Source: Streptomyces shenzhenensis (GTDB lineage Bacteria; Actinomycetota; Actinomycetes; Streptomycetales; Streptomycetaceae). Taken from it: DNA of 64,000 nt. The position numbers and the translations under genes are program-made. Positions 1 to 9,137 of this stretch are shown piece by piece (positions within the stretch are counted from its first letter, which is position 1; every line of letters starts with the position of its first letter). The notes beneath the pieces were generated by a model, which was given only the letters and a program-made list of their open reading frames with translations, was not told the origin of the DNA and ran no database searches. Location of the stretch: NCBI RefSeq assembly GCF_021462265.1, contig NZ_JAJONF010000010.1, positions 62,001-126,000 of the forward strand, read 5' to 3'.

Positions 1-2905
1 TCCCACGGTCGAGCTTGCCGCTGCCCGTACGCGGCAGCACGGAGGCGGCCTTCAGCTCTGCCGGGACCATATGCGTCGGCAGCCGCTCGGCCGCCCAGTC
101 CCGCAGCACGTGGCCGCCGGGAAGGCGGGCTCCCTCCGCGGGCACCAGGTAGGCCACGAGCCGGGCGTCGCCACTCGTCCCCTGCCGGACGCAGGCCATG
201 ACCTCGGTGACGGCGGGGTGCCGGGCGATCACCGCCTCCACCTCGCCGAGTTCGATGCGAAAACCATTGAGTTTGACCTGGGCGTCCGCGCGGCCGAGGA
301 AGTCGAGCTGCCCGTCGGGGCGCCAACGGGCCCGGTCACCCGTCCGGTACATCCGCTCGCCGGGCGGACCGAAGGGGTCGGCGACGAAACGCTCCGCGGT
401 CAGCCCGGGCCGGCTCAGATATCCCCGGGCAAGGCCGTCTCCCGCCAGGTACAACTCGCCCTCGCGGTCGGCCTCCACCTGGCGGAGAGAGCTGTCGAGC
501 ACGTAGGCGCGGACGTGGCCCAGCGGCCGTCCGATGGGCGGTGCGCCCTCCGGCACCGGACCGTCGCCCGCCGAGGCGGTGGCCTGGACAGTGGCCGCGG
601 TGGCAAGGACGGTGGCCTCGGTGGGCCCGTACACGTTGAGCACCCGGGTGCCGGGCATGATGTCCCGGATCCGCGCGGCAAGGGTCGCGGGGAGCGCCTC
701 ACCGGTCATCGAGAGCGTTTTGACCGACACCTCGAGACCGCCGGTCTCCATCAGCCTGGAGAACAGTGAAGGGATGGCGCACAGCAGACCGCCCGACCAG
801 CGCGGCGGGTCGCCGTCGAGCAACGACAGCAGACTGCCGACCACTTCGACCCTGCCGCCGACCGCCAGCGCCGGAAAGATCTCGGCCACCGACACGTCGA
901 AGCTGAAGGAGCTCGCCGCCAGCACGTGTGCCAGCGATCCGGCGCCGAACTCGGCGGCCGCCCAGTCCATCAGCGCGACCGCACCACGGTGCGGCACCAC
1001 GACCCCCTTGGGGGTACCGGTGGAGCCCGAGGTGTAGATGACGTACGCGGGATGCGAGGGCCGCAGCGGCTCGGGACGGTCGGCGTCGGCCGGTGCCGTG
1101 GGCGAGCAGTGCTCCAACTCCCCGGCGATCGCGGGGTCGTCGAGCCGGACGGTCGTGGTCAACCGGCTCACGGCGTCTGCGACGTACGAGTCGGTGGCGG
1201 TGTCGGTCAGCACACAGATGGGTTCCGCGTCCTCGACCATGAAACGGAGTCGCTCGGCCGGGTAGGCGGGGTCGAGCGGCAGGTACGCGGCACCGGCCTT
1301 GAGTACCGCGAGCATCGCCACGAGTGTTCCGGCGCGCCGGGCGAGCAGCAGCCCGACGACCGACTCCGGCCCGGCACCCCGGGCCAGCAGGAGCCGGGCC
1401 AACCGGTTGGCGCGCTCGTGGAGTTCCGCGTAGGTGAGCTCGGCGTCGGCGCCGGTGACGGCGACCGCGTCCGGGTGGCTCCGGGCGGCGCTCTCCAGCA
1501 GGTCGGTGAGCGTTCGGCGGGGTGCTCCGGAGGCCGTGCCGCCCGTCCGGGAGGGAACGGCCGCCCGCTCGTCCGCCGCCGGCAGGCGGAAGGTGCCCAG
1601 CGGGTGCCCCGGATCGGCCACCGCCATGGACAGCAGACGGCCGAAACGCCTGGCGTGCGCGTCGAGTTCGGCGGCGGAATAGCGATCCGCCGCACCGCTG
1701 AAGACGACCCGCAGCCGCTGTTCAGCGGGGTCGTCGTCGAGTACGACGCGTATGTCGTGGACCGGGTCGGGCACCAGGTCGTGGACCCTCACGGACAGTT
1801 CACCGAACCGCACGAGGGTCCCGGGGGTGCGGATGTCGGCGATCGGCCCGAACAGCCGGGGCCGATCGTCCGTCGCCCCGGCCTCGCGCCCCAACTCCCA
1901 GTGGGCCGGCCGCTGGTGCCTGACCGCCTCGCGCAACTCCCGGCCGACGTCCTGGACGAGTTCGGCGAAGGTGACGGCGGACCGTACCGTCAGCCGCAGG
2001 GGCACGATGTACTCGCTCGCGTCCGGTACGCGCCTGCTCACCCGGTTCGGCCGACCGTCCATCGGCACGCCGATGACCACGTCCGTGGCGCCGCTCAGCC
2101 GGTGGGCGTAGGCCGCCACGGCGGCGCACAGCACCGCCCGCACCGGCACACCGCCGTAGCGGGCCGTGGAACGCAGGCGTTCGGTGTCGGTGGTGCCGAG
2201 CGTCACCGGGCGGGAGTTCACCGGTGCCCGCAACCGGTCGGCGTCCCGGACGGGAGCGGACGCGAAGGTCACCGGCTCGGGGAGGTCGGCGAACCGCTTG
2301 CGCCAGTGGTCACGGTCGGCTTTCTGCGCGGCTCCGGCGTACCCGGCCGCTGCCGAGGCCGACTGGGCCCGGGTGGCCAGGGCGCCCTCGGCAGCCGGGC
2401 GCCCCTCGGCCAGTGCCGTGTACACCTCGGAGACCCGACGGGTGATCAGCGCACAGCCGAAGCGGTCGACCACGGCCCGATGGTGTTGGTGGAACCAGTG
2501 GTGGTGGTCCGGGCCGAGCCTCAGCAACGCCTGCGCGGACCAGGGCTGGCAGGTCTCCTCGCCGCACCGTGCGAGCGCCGCGCATGTCCACGCGTCGGCG
2601 GCGCCCCGCGGGTCCGTCTCCGTGCTCAGGTCCACCACGGGCAGCGGCAGGACGTCCGGCTTCTCCGGGGCGGGCGGTCCGTGCGGTCCCTCGCCGGCGA
2701 AGCGCGACCGCCCTGCGGTGGTCTCGGCCACGACCTGGGCGACCGCCTTGCCCAGCGTCGTGAGGTCCAGGTCGCCGTGGATCTCCACGAGCTGGGCGGT
2801 GTGGCCGCTGGGGGCGGTGGGCGCCGGACCGGAGTGTCCTGCGGCACGCCAGGCGTCCTGTCCGGCGGGGGGCGTGTCGGTGGGTGCGCCCCGGCGGTCA
2901 GCCAC
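1..2905 (-). CDS. Non-ribosomal peptide synthetase, C-A portion (3' end cut by window edge)
   Basis: NRPS that would activate one amino acid and join it to the upstream chain. Reading from a GTG at 2905, a condensation-like domain fills about residues 30-430 and an adenylation domain about 440-965. The A domain shows core A3 YTSGSTGTPKG, A4 FSFDVS, A5 NVYGPTE, A7 YRTGD, A8 GFRIELGE and the A10 motif TGSGKLDR right at the edge, so the A domain looks functional. By hand alignment the pocket residues begin D-V-A; I do not trust this enough to name a substrate. The C-domain signature reads HHRAVVDRFG (His141, His142, Asp147). Aligned on the Asp, it is HR instead of HH, and Arg replaces Gly after the Asp, so condensation activity is doubtful. 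The start overlaps the upstream dehydrogenase stop by 8 bases, so the genes are probably translated together. The carrier domain and anything after it lie beyond base 1. Confidence 0.93.
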   Translation of the reverse strand, partial: MADRRGAPTDTPPAGQDAWRAAGHSGPAPTAPSGHTAQLVEIHGDLDLTTLGKAVAQVVAETTAGRSRFAGEGPHGPPAPEKPDVLPLPVVDLSTETDPRGAADAWTCAALARCGEETCQPWSAQALLRLGPDHHHWFHQHHRAVVDRFGCALITRRVSEVYTALAEGRPAAEGALATRAQSASAAAGYAGAAQKADRDHWRKRFADLPEPVTFASAPVRDADRLRAPVNSRPVTLGTTDTERLRSTARYGGVPVRAVLCAAVAAYAHRLSGATDVVIGVPMDGRPNRVSRRVPDASEYIVPLRLTVRSAVTFAELVQDVGRELREAVRHQRPAHWELGREAGATDDRPRLFGPIADIRTPGTLVRFGELSVRVHDLVPDPVHDIRVVLDDDPAEQRLRVVFSGAADRYSAAELDAHARRFGRLLSMAVADPGHPLGTFRLPAADERAAVPSRTGGTASGAPRRTLTDLLESAARSHPDAVAVTGADAELTYAELHERANRLARLLLARGAGPESVVGLLLARRAGTLVAMLAVLKAGAAYLPLDPAYPAERLRFMVEDAEPICVLTDTATDSYVADAVSRLTTTVRLDDPAIAGELEHCSPTAPADADRPEPLRPSHPAYVIYTSGSTGTPKGVVVPHRGAVALMDWAAAEFGAGSLAHVLAASSFSFDVSVAEIFPALAVGGRVEVVGSLLSLLDGDPPRWSGGLLCAIPSLFSRLMETGGLEVSVKTLSMTGEALPATLAARIRDIMPGTRVLNVYGPTEATVLATAATVQATASAGDGPVPEGAPPIGRPLGHVRAYVLDSSLRQVEADREGELYLAGDGLARGYLSRPGLTAERFVADPFGPPGERMYRTGDRARWRPDGQLDFLGRADAQVKLNGFRIELGEVEAVIARHPAVTEVMACVRQGTSGDARLVAYLVPAEGARLPGGHVLRDWAAERLPTHMVPAELKAASVLPRTGSGKLDRG

Positions 2906-3845
2906 GGTCCGTTCCTCCCGGCGCGGTGAGGTGCTGTGACGAGTACTGGTAGAAGCCACTGCCCGATTTGCGCCCCACGTTGCCCTCGGCGACGAGACGG
3001 GCCAGCAGGGAGCAGGGCCGGAAGCGGTCCTCGCCGGTATGCCGGCGCAGCACCTCCAGCGAGTCGGCGATGGTGTCGAGACCGATGAGGTCGGCCGTGC
3101 GCAACGGCCCCATGGGGTGACCGAAGCAGTCCTGGAAAATGCGGTCCACGGTCTCGGCGTCGGCGGTTCCCTCGCCCAGCACGGCGGCCGCCTCGTTGAG
3201 CGTCAGCATCAGCACCCGGTTCGTGACGAAGCCGGGGGCGTCACGAACCACGTGGGCGTGCTTTCCGAGGCGGGCGAGAAACGCCTCCGTGCGCTCCACG
3301 GTGAGACCGCTGGTCTCCGGCGCGCGGATCACCTCCACCGCGTCCTTGAGCGGCGCGGGGTTCATGAAGTGGGTGCCGATGACCCGGTCGGGGCGGGCGG
3401 TGAAGGACCCGAGGCGGCTGACCGGGATGCACGAGGTGTTGGACGCGAAGATCGCCTCGGCCCCGCAGATCCGGTCCAGCTCGCGGAGGATCCCCTCCTT
3501 GACGTCCTCGTCCTCCCGGGCGCACTCCACCACCAGGAGAGCGTCCGCCAGGTCGGCGAGCTCGGCGGACCAGGTCACGAGGGACTCGACGCGGGATACG
3601 GCCACGCCCGCCCGCGCCTGCCGGGACCCCGGGCGCACCAGCGTGGCCGTCCTGATCCCCGCGCGGAGCCGGGCCGGCCCCGAGGCCAGCATGCCGGGGT
3701 CGTTGTCGACGACGACCACGGGGTGGCCGGCTTCGGCGAAGCACTGCGCCACACCGACACCCATCGTGCCCGCGCCGACGATGCCCACCGGTGTCCCGGC
3801 CGGAACGGTCCCCGCGGTCTGTTGAACGTCTGTCTGATCGCCCAC
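2898..3845 (-). CDS. 3-hydroxyacyl-CoA dehydrogenase family protein (FkbK/HbdA-like)
   Basis: NAD-dependent dehydrogenase of about 315 residues. The N-terminal Rossmann fold carries GIVGAGTMGVGVAQ; the central VIGTHFMNPAPLKDAVEVI stretch and the C-terminal helical part (GFVTNRVLM, GPLRTADLIGLDT) are typical of 3-hydroxybutyryl-CoA dehydrogenases, as is the length. Beside FkbH, ACP and acyl-CoA dehydrogenase genes, members of this family oxidise glyceryl-ACP during hydroxymalonyl- or methoxymalonyl-ACP synthesis; that role is inferred from context. GTG 3845 was chosen because it follows an AGGAG sequence and begins shortly before the nucleotide-binding motif; a longer upstream open frame runs into the PKS gene and is not credible. 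It sits between two megasynthase genes: 32 bases after the PKS stop, and overlapping the NRPS start. Confidence 0.9.
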   Translation of the reverse strand: MGDQTDVQQTAGTVPAGTPVGIVGAGTMGVGVAQCFAEAGHPVVVVDNDPGMLASGPARLRAGIRTATLVRPGSRQARAGVAVSRVESLVTWSAELADLADALLVVECAREDEDVKEGILRELDRICGAEAIFASNTSCIPVSRLGSFTARPDRVIGTHFMNPAPLKDAVEVIRAPETSGLTVERTEAFLARLGKHAHVVRDAPGFVTNRVLMLTLNEAAAVLGEGTADAETVDRIFQDCFGHPMGPLRTADLIGLDTIADSLEVLRRHTGEDRFRPCSLLARLVAEGNVGRKSGSGFYQYSSQHLTAPGGTDRG

Positions 3846-3877
3846 TGTTGCAGGTCTCCTTCGTCGGCCGAGCCGCG

Positions 3878-6800
3878 TCAGTCGGTGTACGCGGGCCGTG
3901 CCGCGGCCGGCTTCGCGGGTGTGCTTGCGCTGGTCGTCGTGCGGATGGGCCACAGGCCGGACAGCGGTGCACGGGGGGCGCGGGTGGCCGCGCGCAGAAT
4001 CGTGAGCAGTCCTTCGAGGAAAGCCCGGGCACTCGACCGGTCGAAGAGCTCGGTGCGGTAGTCCAGCGAGATGGACAGCTCGTCCCGGCCCGGCCCTTCG
4101 ACGACGGACCAGGAGAGGTCCAGCTCGCTGCGGACGGGCGGCAGCGTGAGCCGTCCCGCGTCCGTGCCGGGCCACCGCACGGGGGCCGCCTCCACCCCGG
4201 CCGCCGAGCCGAGTGCCGCCGGCAGCGCCTGGTAGGAGTACGCCACATCGAACAGCGGTGCCCGGCCCGGCTCGTGGGGCAGTCCGGCCGCGCGGACGAT
4301 GTCGGCGAACGCCACGTACCGATGCTGTTCCGCGTCGGTGATGGCGCGCCGCACCCGGTCGGTGAGCTTCTCGAAGGACGGGTCGTCGGCCAGGTCCAGT
4401 CGCAGCGGCAGGCTCCGCGCCGCCGGGAGGGGAAGCGCCGTGCCGGTCAGCCCGATGAGCGCCTCGTCCGCCTCCGTGTGCAGGGCGAGCAGGGCGGCGA
4501 GGGCCGCCAGCACGCTCTCCCTGGTCCCGGAAAGGCTTACCGCGTGGGCGAGGTCGTCGGGAATCCGGGACCCGAGGCTGGCGGTGGCGCGGGTGCCGTG
4601 GGCGGGCCGGGCCCGGTCCAGCGGCGGCACGCCATCGGCCAGTCCCGTCAGTGTCCGTCTCCAGTAGGCGAGTTGGTCCTCCCTCCGGGGGCCTGTCCAG
4701 GGCTCGGTGTACTCGCCGGACAGCGTGGGAAGTTCGGGCAGCTCGGCCCGGCGTCCGTCCAGGCGGGCACCGTACAGAGTGAGCAGATCCCGGAAGAACG
4801 CCTCCGGCGGACCGTCGTCGTGGGCCTGCTGGTAGGTGGTCACCAGCAGGACGTGCCGGGCCGGGCCCGTCGTCGCGAGGAGCGCGTAGAGCCGGTGACC
4901 CGATGCCGGATCGAGTACGTGTGCGGCCTCGTTCTGCGCGATCTCCCTGGCCGCGAAGAGGGGCTCGCTCTCACCGGAGACGTCAGCGGTGGTGAAGAAG
5001 CCGTCGTCGGACGATGAGCCGTGTCCCGGGGCTTCGCCGGTCCCGGCACGCGTCGTCTCCTGCCGCTCGGCCAGTTCCGCCAGCGCCGTGCGCAGTGCGG
5101 GGAGCCGCACCTCGCCACGCAGTTCGAGGCAGCTGACGACCGGTCGGTCCGCGACCGGTCCGGTCACCGGGGGAGGTCCGCCGGGGAGGTCGCTGTAGAG
5201 CGTGTCCCCGTTGTCCGCGACGGCGTGCAGCAGGTCCAGGAACGCCTCGGACATGGCGGAGATCGTGTCGGCGTCGAAGAGCCGCGTCGCGTACTCCATC
5301 ATGACCACCAAGTCGTCCTCGTCGGCCAGTTCGCCGACGACCATCGAGATGTCGAACTTGGCGGTGCCGGGGGGCAGCCCGGGGAAATGCGGGATGACCT
5401 CCGGATCGTGCGCCGGTCCCGTGACGATCTCGCCGAAGGCGGCGGCCGGTGGCAGCGTCTGGTGCACGTACATCACGTCGAAGAGCGGGTTGCGGCTCGG
5501 ATCACGGTCGGCGACGACCTCGCGCACGACCCTGTCGAACGGGACCTCCTGGTGGTCGAGGGCGCCGAGCACTACCCCGCGCACCTGGCGCAGCAGCTCG
5601 CGGAAGCCAGGATCGCCCGACAGGTCGGAGCGCAACGCGATGGTGTTGTTGAAGAAGCCGAGCAGACCCCACAGTTCGGGCCGGTTACGACCGATGGTCG
5701 AGGTGCCGACGACGATGTCCCGCTGGCCCGACCAGCGTGCGAGCAGCACTGTGAGCGCGGTGAGCAGCACCATGAACAGAGTGGCCGTCTCCTGGGCGCC
5801 CACCTCGCGCAGCCGCTGCACCAGTGCGCCCGGGATGGTGAACCCGTGGGTGGCACCCGCGAAGTCCATCCGGCCGGGGCGCGGCCGGTCGGTGGGCAGC
5901 TCCAGCGCGGGCGGGTCGCTCAGCCGTTCGCGCCAGTAGCCCAGTTCACCGTCAAGCCGGGAGTCGGCCACCAGTTCGCGCTGCCAACGTGCGTAGTCCG
6001 CGTACTGCACCGGCAGCGGTTCGCGGTTGGGGGCACGGTTCTCCAGGCGGGCCGTGTAGAACTCCAGCAGGTCCTGCGTCTGGATCTCCGGAGCCCAGCC
6101 GTCGTTCACCGCGTGGTGCATGCACCAGCAGACGATGTGGTCGTCGTCGCCGAGCCGCACGACGGTCACCCGTACCAGCGGTTCGCCGGCGATGTCGAAG
6201 ACCCGGCGCATGGCGGCGGTGACGACCGCACCCGCCGCGGCGTCCGGGGCGTCCTCGCCCGAGACGTCCAGGTACGTGAAGAAGTCGCCCAGTTCCGGCC
6301 GGATCACCAGCTCGGGCCTGCCATCGGCCTCGACTAGATTGGACCGCAGCACCTCGTGGCGCCGCGCCAGGTCCTCCCAGGCGAGCCTGAACTTCTCGAC
6401 GTCCAGGGGGCCGCGGTACCGGGAGGCGCCGGGGAGGTTGTAGAGCGTGGTCGTCGGGTCGAGCTGGTGGTGGAACCACATGCGTTCCTGCCCGTATGAC
6501 AGCACCGGCTCGCCGCCCGGGACGATCGGCGGCAACTCGGCGTCGGGCACCTCGGGAACCACCGGGGCCGTCGGCGCGCCGACGGCGCTCGGCGATTCCG
6601 GCCCGGGCGCGTGCGGCACCCGGTCGTGAATGGCCTCCGCGAGCGAGCTGACGACGGGGTGGTCGTAGATGTCCGCCAGCTTGAGCCGGACCCCGTGCCC
6701 CGCCCGTACCCGCTCCACGAGCTGGAGCGCGATGACGGAATTGCCACCGATGGAGAAGTAGTCCGCGTCGGCCGGGACCTCATCGGCGTGCAGCAGTTCC

Positions 6801-9115
6801 ACGAGGGTGCCCCGCAGCCAGTTCAGTACGGTTCCGCACGCTTCGGTCCGTTGCTCGCCGGGTGCGCGGACCGGCTCCTCGGCAGCCGGTGCCGGTGCCG
6901 GTGCCGGTGCCGGAGCGGTGGGCCGTTGGAGCTCGTCGAAGGAGAGCACCTCACCCAGTGGCCTGGCCCAGCAGCGAACGCCGGTGAACGGATGTCCCGG
7001 CAGCGGAACCCGGCCCGCCGACGGGTCGGCCCGCAGCGCGGACCAGTCCAGGTCGACGCCCTCCTCGTACAGCCGGCCCAGCAGCTCCAGGACGGCGGCG
7101 TCGGCGGCGCCGGGCCGCAGGCGGAACACGCGGGCGTCCGCGCGGTCGTGGAGATGGGCCGTCAACCGTTCGCTGATCTCGCCACGGGACGCCAGCTCCA
7201 CGAACACCACGGGGCCCTCGGAGAGTTGCTCGTCCGCCGCCGCGTGGAGCTGCTCCACCCGCAGCGGGTCGCCCGCCACCGCGGGGTCCTGCCCGCTGCC
7301 TGCTCGCCGCAGCGCGGCGGTGTCGTCGGCGCTGAGATCGCCCCGCAGGTACCGGGCGGTGTAGCGGGAGATCCCCGAACTCATCAACCCGTCCGGCGAG
7401 ACGCCGGCCCGGACCAGCCGCCGGTACGTCGCGAGCTGGCCGCCGACCATCGCGGCGCGGTCGGCCGGTGCGGGCAGCTCGTCCGGCAACCCGTCCGCCA
7501 CCTGATCGCTTGGCTCGTCGGTGGTGGCGTCCGCGGAGAGCAGGAAGACCACCCGAGGGGCAGCCATGGCACCGGTGGCAGCAGCCTCCCCCGCCTCGAG
7601 CCGACGCCAGGTGACCTCGGCGGCCAGGCGGGCCGCGAGCTCGGAGGTGTCCCGGGCGACCACCGACGCACGGTGGGCGTCGTGGTCCCTGCCCTCGTTC
7701 AGCGTGCGCGCGACGTCGGCCAGCGGGTGTGCGGTGTGGCGCAGTCCGAGCGACAGCCGCTCGCACTGGGCGAGCAGGTCCGCCCGGCTGCGGGCGGAGA
7801 CCGCGACCAGCTGCGGGGTGCTGACGGCGGGGCGTACCGGGGCGGTCGCCGGGGGCCGCTCGACCACGCAGTGCGCGTTGACGCCGCCGAGGCTGAACGA
7901 GCTCACGCCCGCCCGGCGCGTCTCGTCGTCCCACCGCTCGAGCGAGGTGACGACCTCGAGGCGGGCGCCTTCGAGGTCGACCTCGTCGGCTGGCTCCTCG
8001 AAGTGCAGCGAGGGGTACAGCTCGCCGTGGTGCACGCTGAGGACCGCCTTGACCAGCCCTGCGATCCCCGCCGCGTGGTCCAGGTGCCCGATGTTGGTCT
8101 TGACCGAGCCCACCTTCACCCTACGGTCGCCGTCGGGGCGAGCGAGGGCCAGGCCCTCGGCTTCGACCGCGTCGCCGAGCCGGGTACCCGAACCGTGCGT
8201 CTCGATGTATCCGGCGGTCGCCGGGTCCAGGGAGGCGTTGCGCCACGCCTCGGTGATGACCTGGGCCTGCGAGCGGGCACTCGGGGTACTGATGGTCGCG
8301 GAGTGCCGGCCGTTGTGCACCACGGCACTGCCGCGGATCACGGCGTGGATGAACGAGTTCTCCGCCAGCGCCCGTTCCAGCGTGGTGAGGAGCACCACCC
8401 CACCGCCCTCGCCGGCGCCCGCACCGTCCGCCGCACGGTCGAACGCGCGGGACCGGGCAGTGGGCGAGGCGATGCCGGGGAAGTCGGCCACCGCGGCCGC
8501 CGGCTGCACGATGTGGCGCAGCTGCACCCCGCCCACGACGGCGTAGTCCGCGTCGTCGTCGCCGAGTTCACGGCATGCCTGGTGAACGGCGACGAGTGAG
8601 CCGTTGCATCCGGTGTCCACGCCGTAGCAGGGGCCGGTGAAACCGAAGAGGTGGGAGATCCTGGCGGGCAGGGCGCAGGGAATGTTTCCGGTCATGCCGA
8701 GGGTGCCGTGCTCGCGCACCAGAGGTGCGTAGCCGTTGCTCGGCGAGCTGAAGATCACCGCTGTCCGGCTGTCTCTGAGCCCGGACGGGGCGTATCCGGC
8801 GTTCTCCAGCGCCTCGTGGGTGAGCTGGAGTGCCAGCCGGTGCTGCGGGTCGGTCACCTCCGCCTCGCGACGGGACATCCCGAAGTGCTCATGGTCGAAG
8901 AGGTCGATGCGGTCGAGGTAGCCCTGTTCCGGATAGTCGTGGCGGGGATCGAGCCCGGTGCTCCGGATCCGTTCCGGAGGGATCGGGCGCACCGAGTCTC
9001 TTCCCGCCCGCAGGTTCGCCCGGAAGGCGGTGAGGGAATCGGCCTGCGGGAATCTCGTCGCGATGCCGATCACCGCGACGGCCGGTCTGCGGGGTGTCAC
9101 GCCCGTACCGCTCAT
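3878..9115 (-). CDS. Hybrid PKS-NRPS protein: KS - degenerate AT - carrier protein - C - degenerate C
   Basis: Megasynthase of 1745 residues. The KS (about 11-430) has Cys170 in DTGCNGS, ETHGSGT and KTNIGHLDHAAG, so its catalytic triad is complete. Residues about 520-703 align with the beginning and end of an acyltransferase but are only about 180 residues long (normal about 300); the GHSxGE site reads SSGISRY (579-585), with Gly581 where the nucleophilic Ser belongs. A carrier domain follows with Ser793 in GGNS. The first C domain has intact HHAVNDG (His1000-Gly1006). The second C domain (about 1318-1720) has QQAHDDG (1429-1435), losing both histidines. There is no KR, DH or thioesterase. 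ATG 9115 follows a GGAGAGG sequence. The module must receive its extender unit from outside, plausibly from the discrete ACP encoded upstream, or from a trans-acting AT not in this window. The downstream C domain encoded at 2905 is also degenerate, so His1001 here is probably the working condensation site. Confidence 0.95.
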   Translation of the reverse strand: MSGTGVTPRRPAVAVIGIATRFPQADSLTAFRANLRAGRDSVRPIPPERIRSTGLDPRHDYPEQGYLDRIDLFDHEHFGMSRREAEVTDPQHRLALQLTHEALENAGYAPSGLRDSRTAVIFSSPSNGYAPLVREHGTLGMTGNIPCALPARISHLFGFTGPCYGVDTGCNGSLVAVHQACRELGDDDADYAVVGGVQLRHIVQPAAAVADFPGIASPTARSRAFDRAADGAGAGEGGGVVLLTTLERALAENSFIHAVIRGSAVVHNGRHSATISTPSARSQAQVITEAWRNASLDPATAGYIETHGSGTRLGDAVEAEGLALARPDGDRRVKVGSVKTNIGHLDHAAGIAGLVKAVLSVHHGELYPSLHFEEPADEVDLEGARLEVVTSLERWDDETRRAGVSSFSLGGVNAHCVVERPPATAPVRPAVSTPQLVAVSARSRADLLAQCERLSLGLRHTAHPLADVARTLNEGRDHDAHRASVVARDTSELAARLAAEVTWRRLEAGEAAATGAMAAPRVVFLLSADATTDEPSDQVADGLPDELPAPADRAAMVGGQLATYRRLVRAGVSPDGLMSSGISRYTARYLRGDLSADDTAALRRAGSGQDPAVAGDPLRVEQLHAAADEQLSEGPVVFVELASRGEISERLTAHLHDRADARVFRLRPGAADAAVLELLGRLYEEGVDLDWSALRADPSAGRVPLPGHPFTGVRCWARPLGEVLSFDELQRPTAPAPAPAPAPAAEEPVRAPGEQRTEACGTVLNWLRGTLVELLHADEVPADADYFSIGGNSVIALQLVERVRAGHGVRLKLADIYDHPVVSSLAEAIHDRVPHAPGPESPSAVGAPTAPVVPEVPDAELPPIVPGGEPVLSYGQERMWFHHQLDPTTTLYNLPGASRYRGPLDVEKFRLAWEDLARRHEVLRSNLVEADGRPELVIRPELGDFFTYLDVSGEDAPDAAAGAVVTAAMRRVFDIAGEPLVRVTVVRLGDDDHIVCWCMHHAVNDGWAPEIQTQDLLEFYTARLENRAPNREPLPVQYADYARWQRELVADSRLDGELGYWRERLSDPPALELPTDRPRPGRMDFAGATHGFTIPGALVQRLREVGAQETATLFMVLLTALTVLLARWSGQRDIVVGTSTIGRNRPELWGLLGFFNNTIALRSDLSGDPGFRELLRQVRGVVLGALDHQEVPFDRVVREVVADRDPSRNPLFDVMYVHQTLPPAAAFGEIVTGPAHDPEVIPHFPGLPPGTAKFDISMVVGELADEDDLVVMMEYATRLFDADTISAMSEAFLDLLHAVADNGDTLYSDLPGGPPPVTGPVADRPVVSCLELRGEVRLPALRTALAELAERQETTRAGTGEAPGHGSSSDDGFFTTADVSGESEPLFAAREIAQNEAAHVLDPASGHRLYALLATTGPARHVLLVTTYQQAHDDGPPEAFFRDLLTLYGARLDGRRAELPELPTLSGEYTEPWTGPRREDQLAYWRRTLTGLADGVPPLDRARPAHGTRATASLGSRIPDDLAHAVSLSGTRESVLAALAALLALHTEADEALIGLTGTALPLPAARSLPLRLDLADDPSFEKLTDRVRRAITDAEQHRYVAFADIVRAAGLPHEPGRAPLFDVAYSYQALPAALGSAAGVEAAPVRWPGTDAGRLTLPPVRSELDLSWSVVEGPGRDELSISLDYRTELFDRSSARAFLEGLLTILRAATRAPRAPLSGLWPIRTTTSASTPAKPAAARPAYTD

Positions 9116-9137
9116 GTCACCTCTCCGTTCACGCGTG

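Noticed and set aside
926..2929. A 667-codon open frame on the plus strand across the NRPS gene
   Set aside because: The minus strand encodes clear C and A domain motifs over the same bases. The plus frame is Gly/Arg/Val-rich low complexity, as expected opposite a GC-rich gene.
6895..6920. GCCGGT repeat run in the PKS gene as a mutation hotspot
   Set aside because: It encodes the Ala-Pro linker (APAPAPAPA) before the carrier domain, a normal feature of such linkers.
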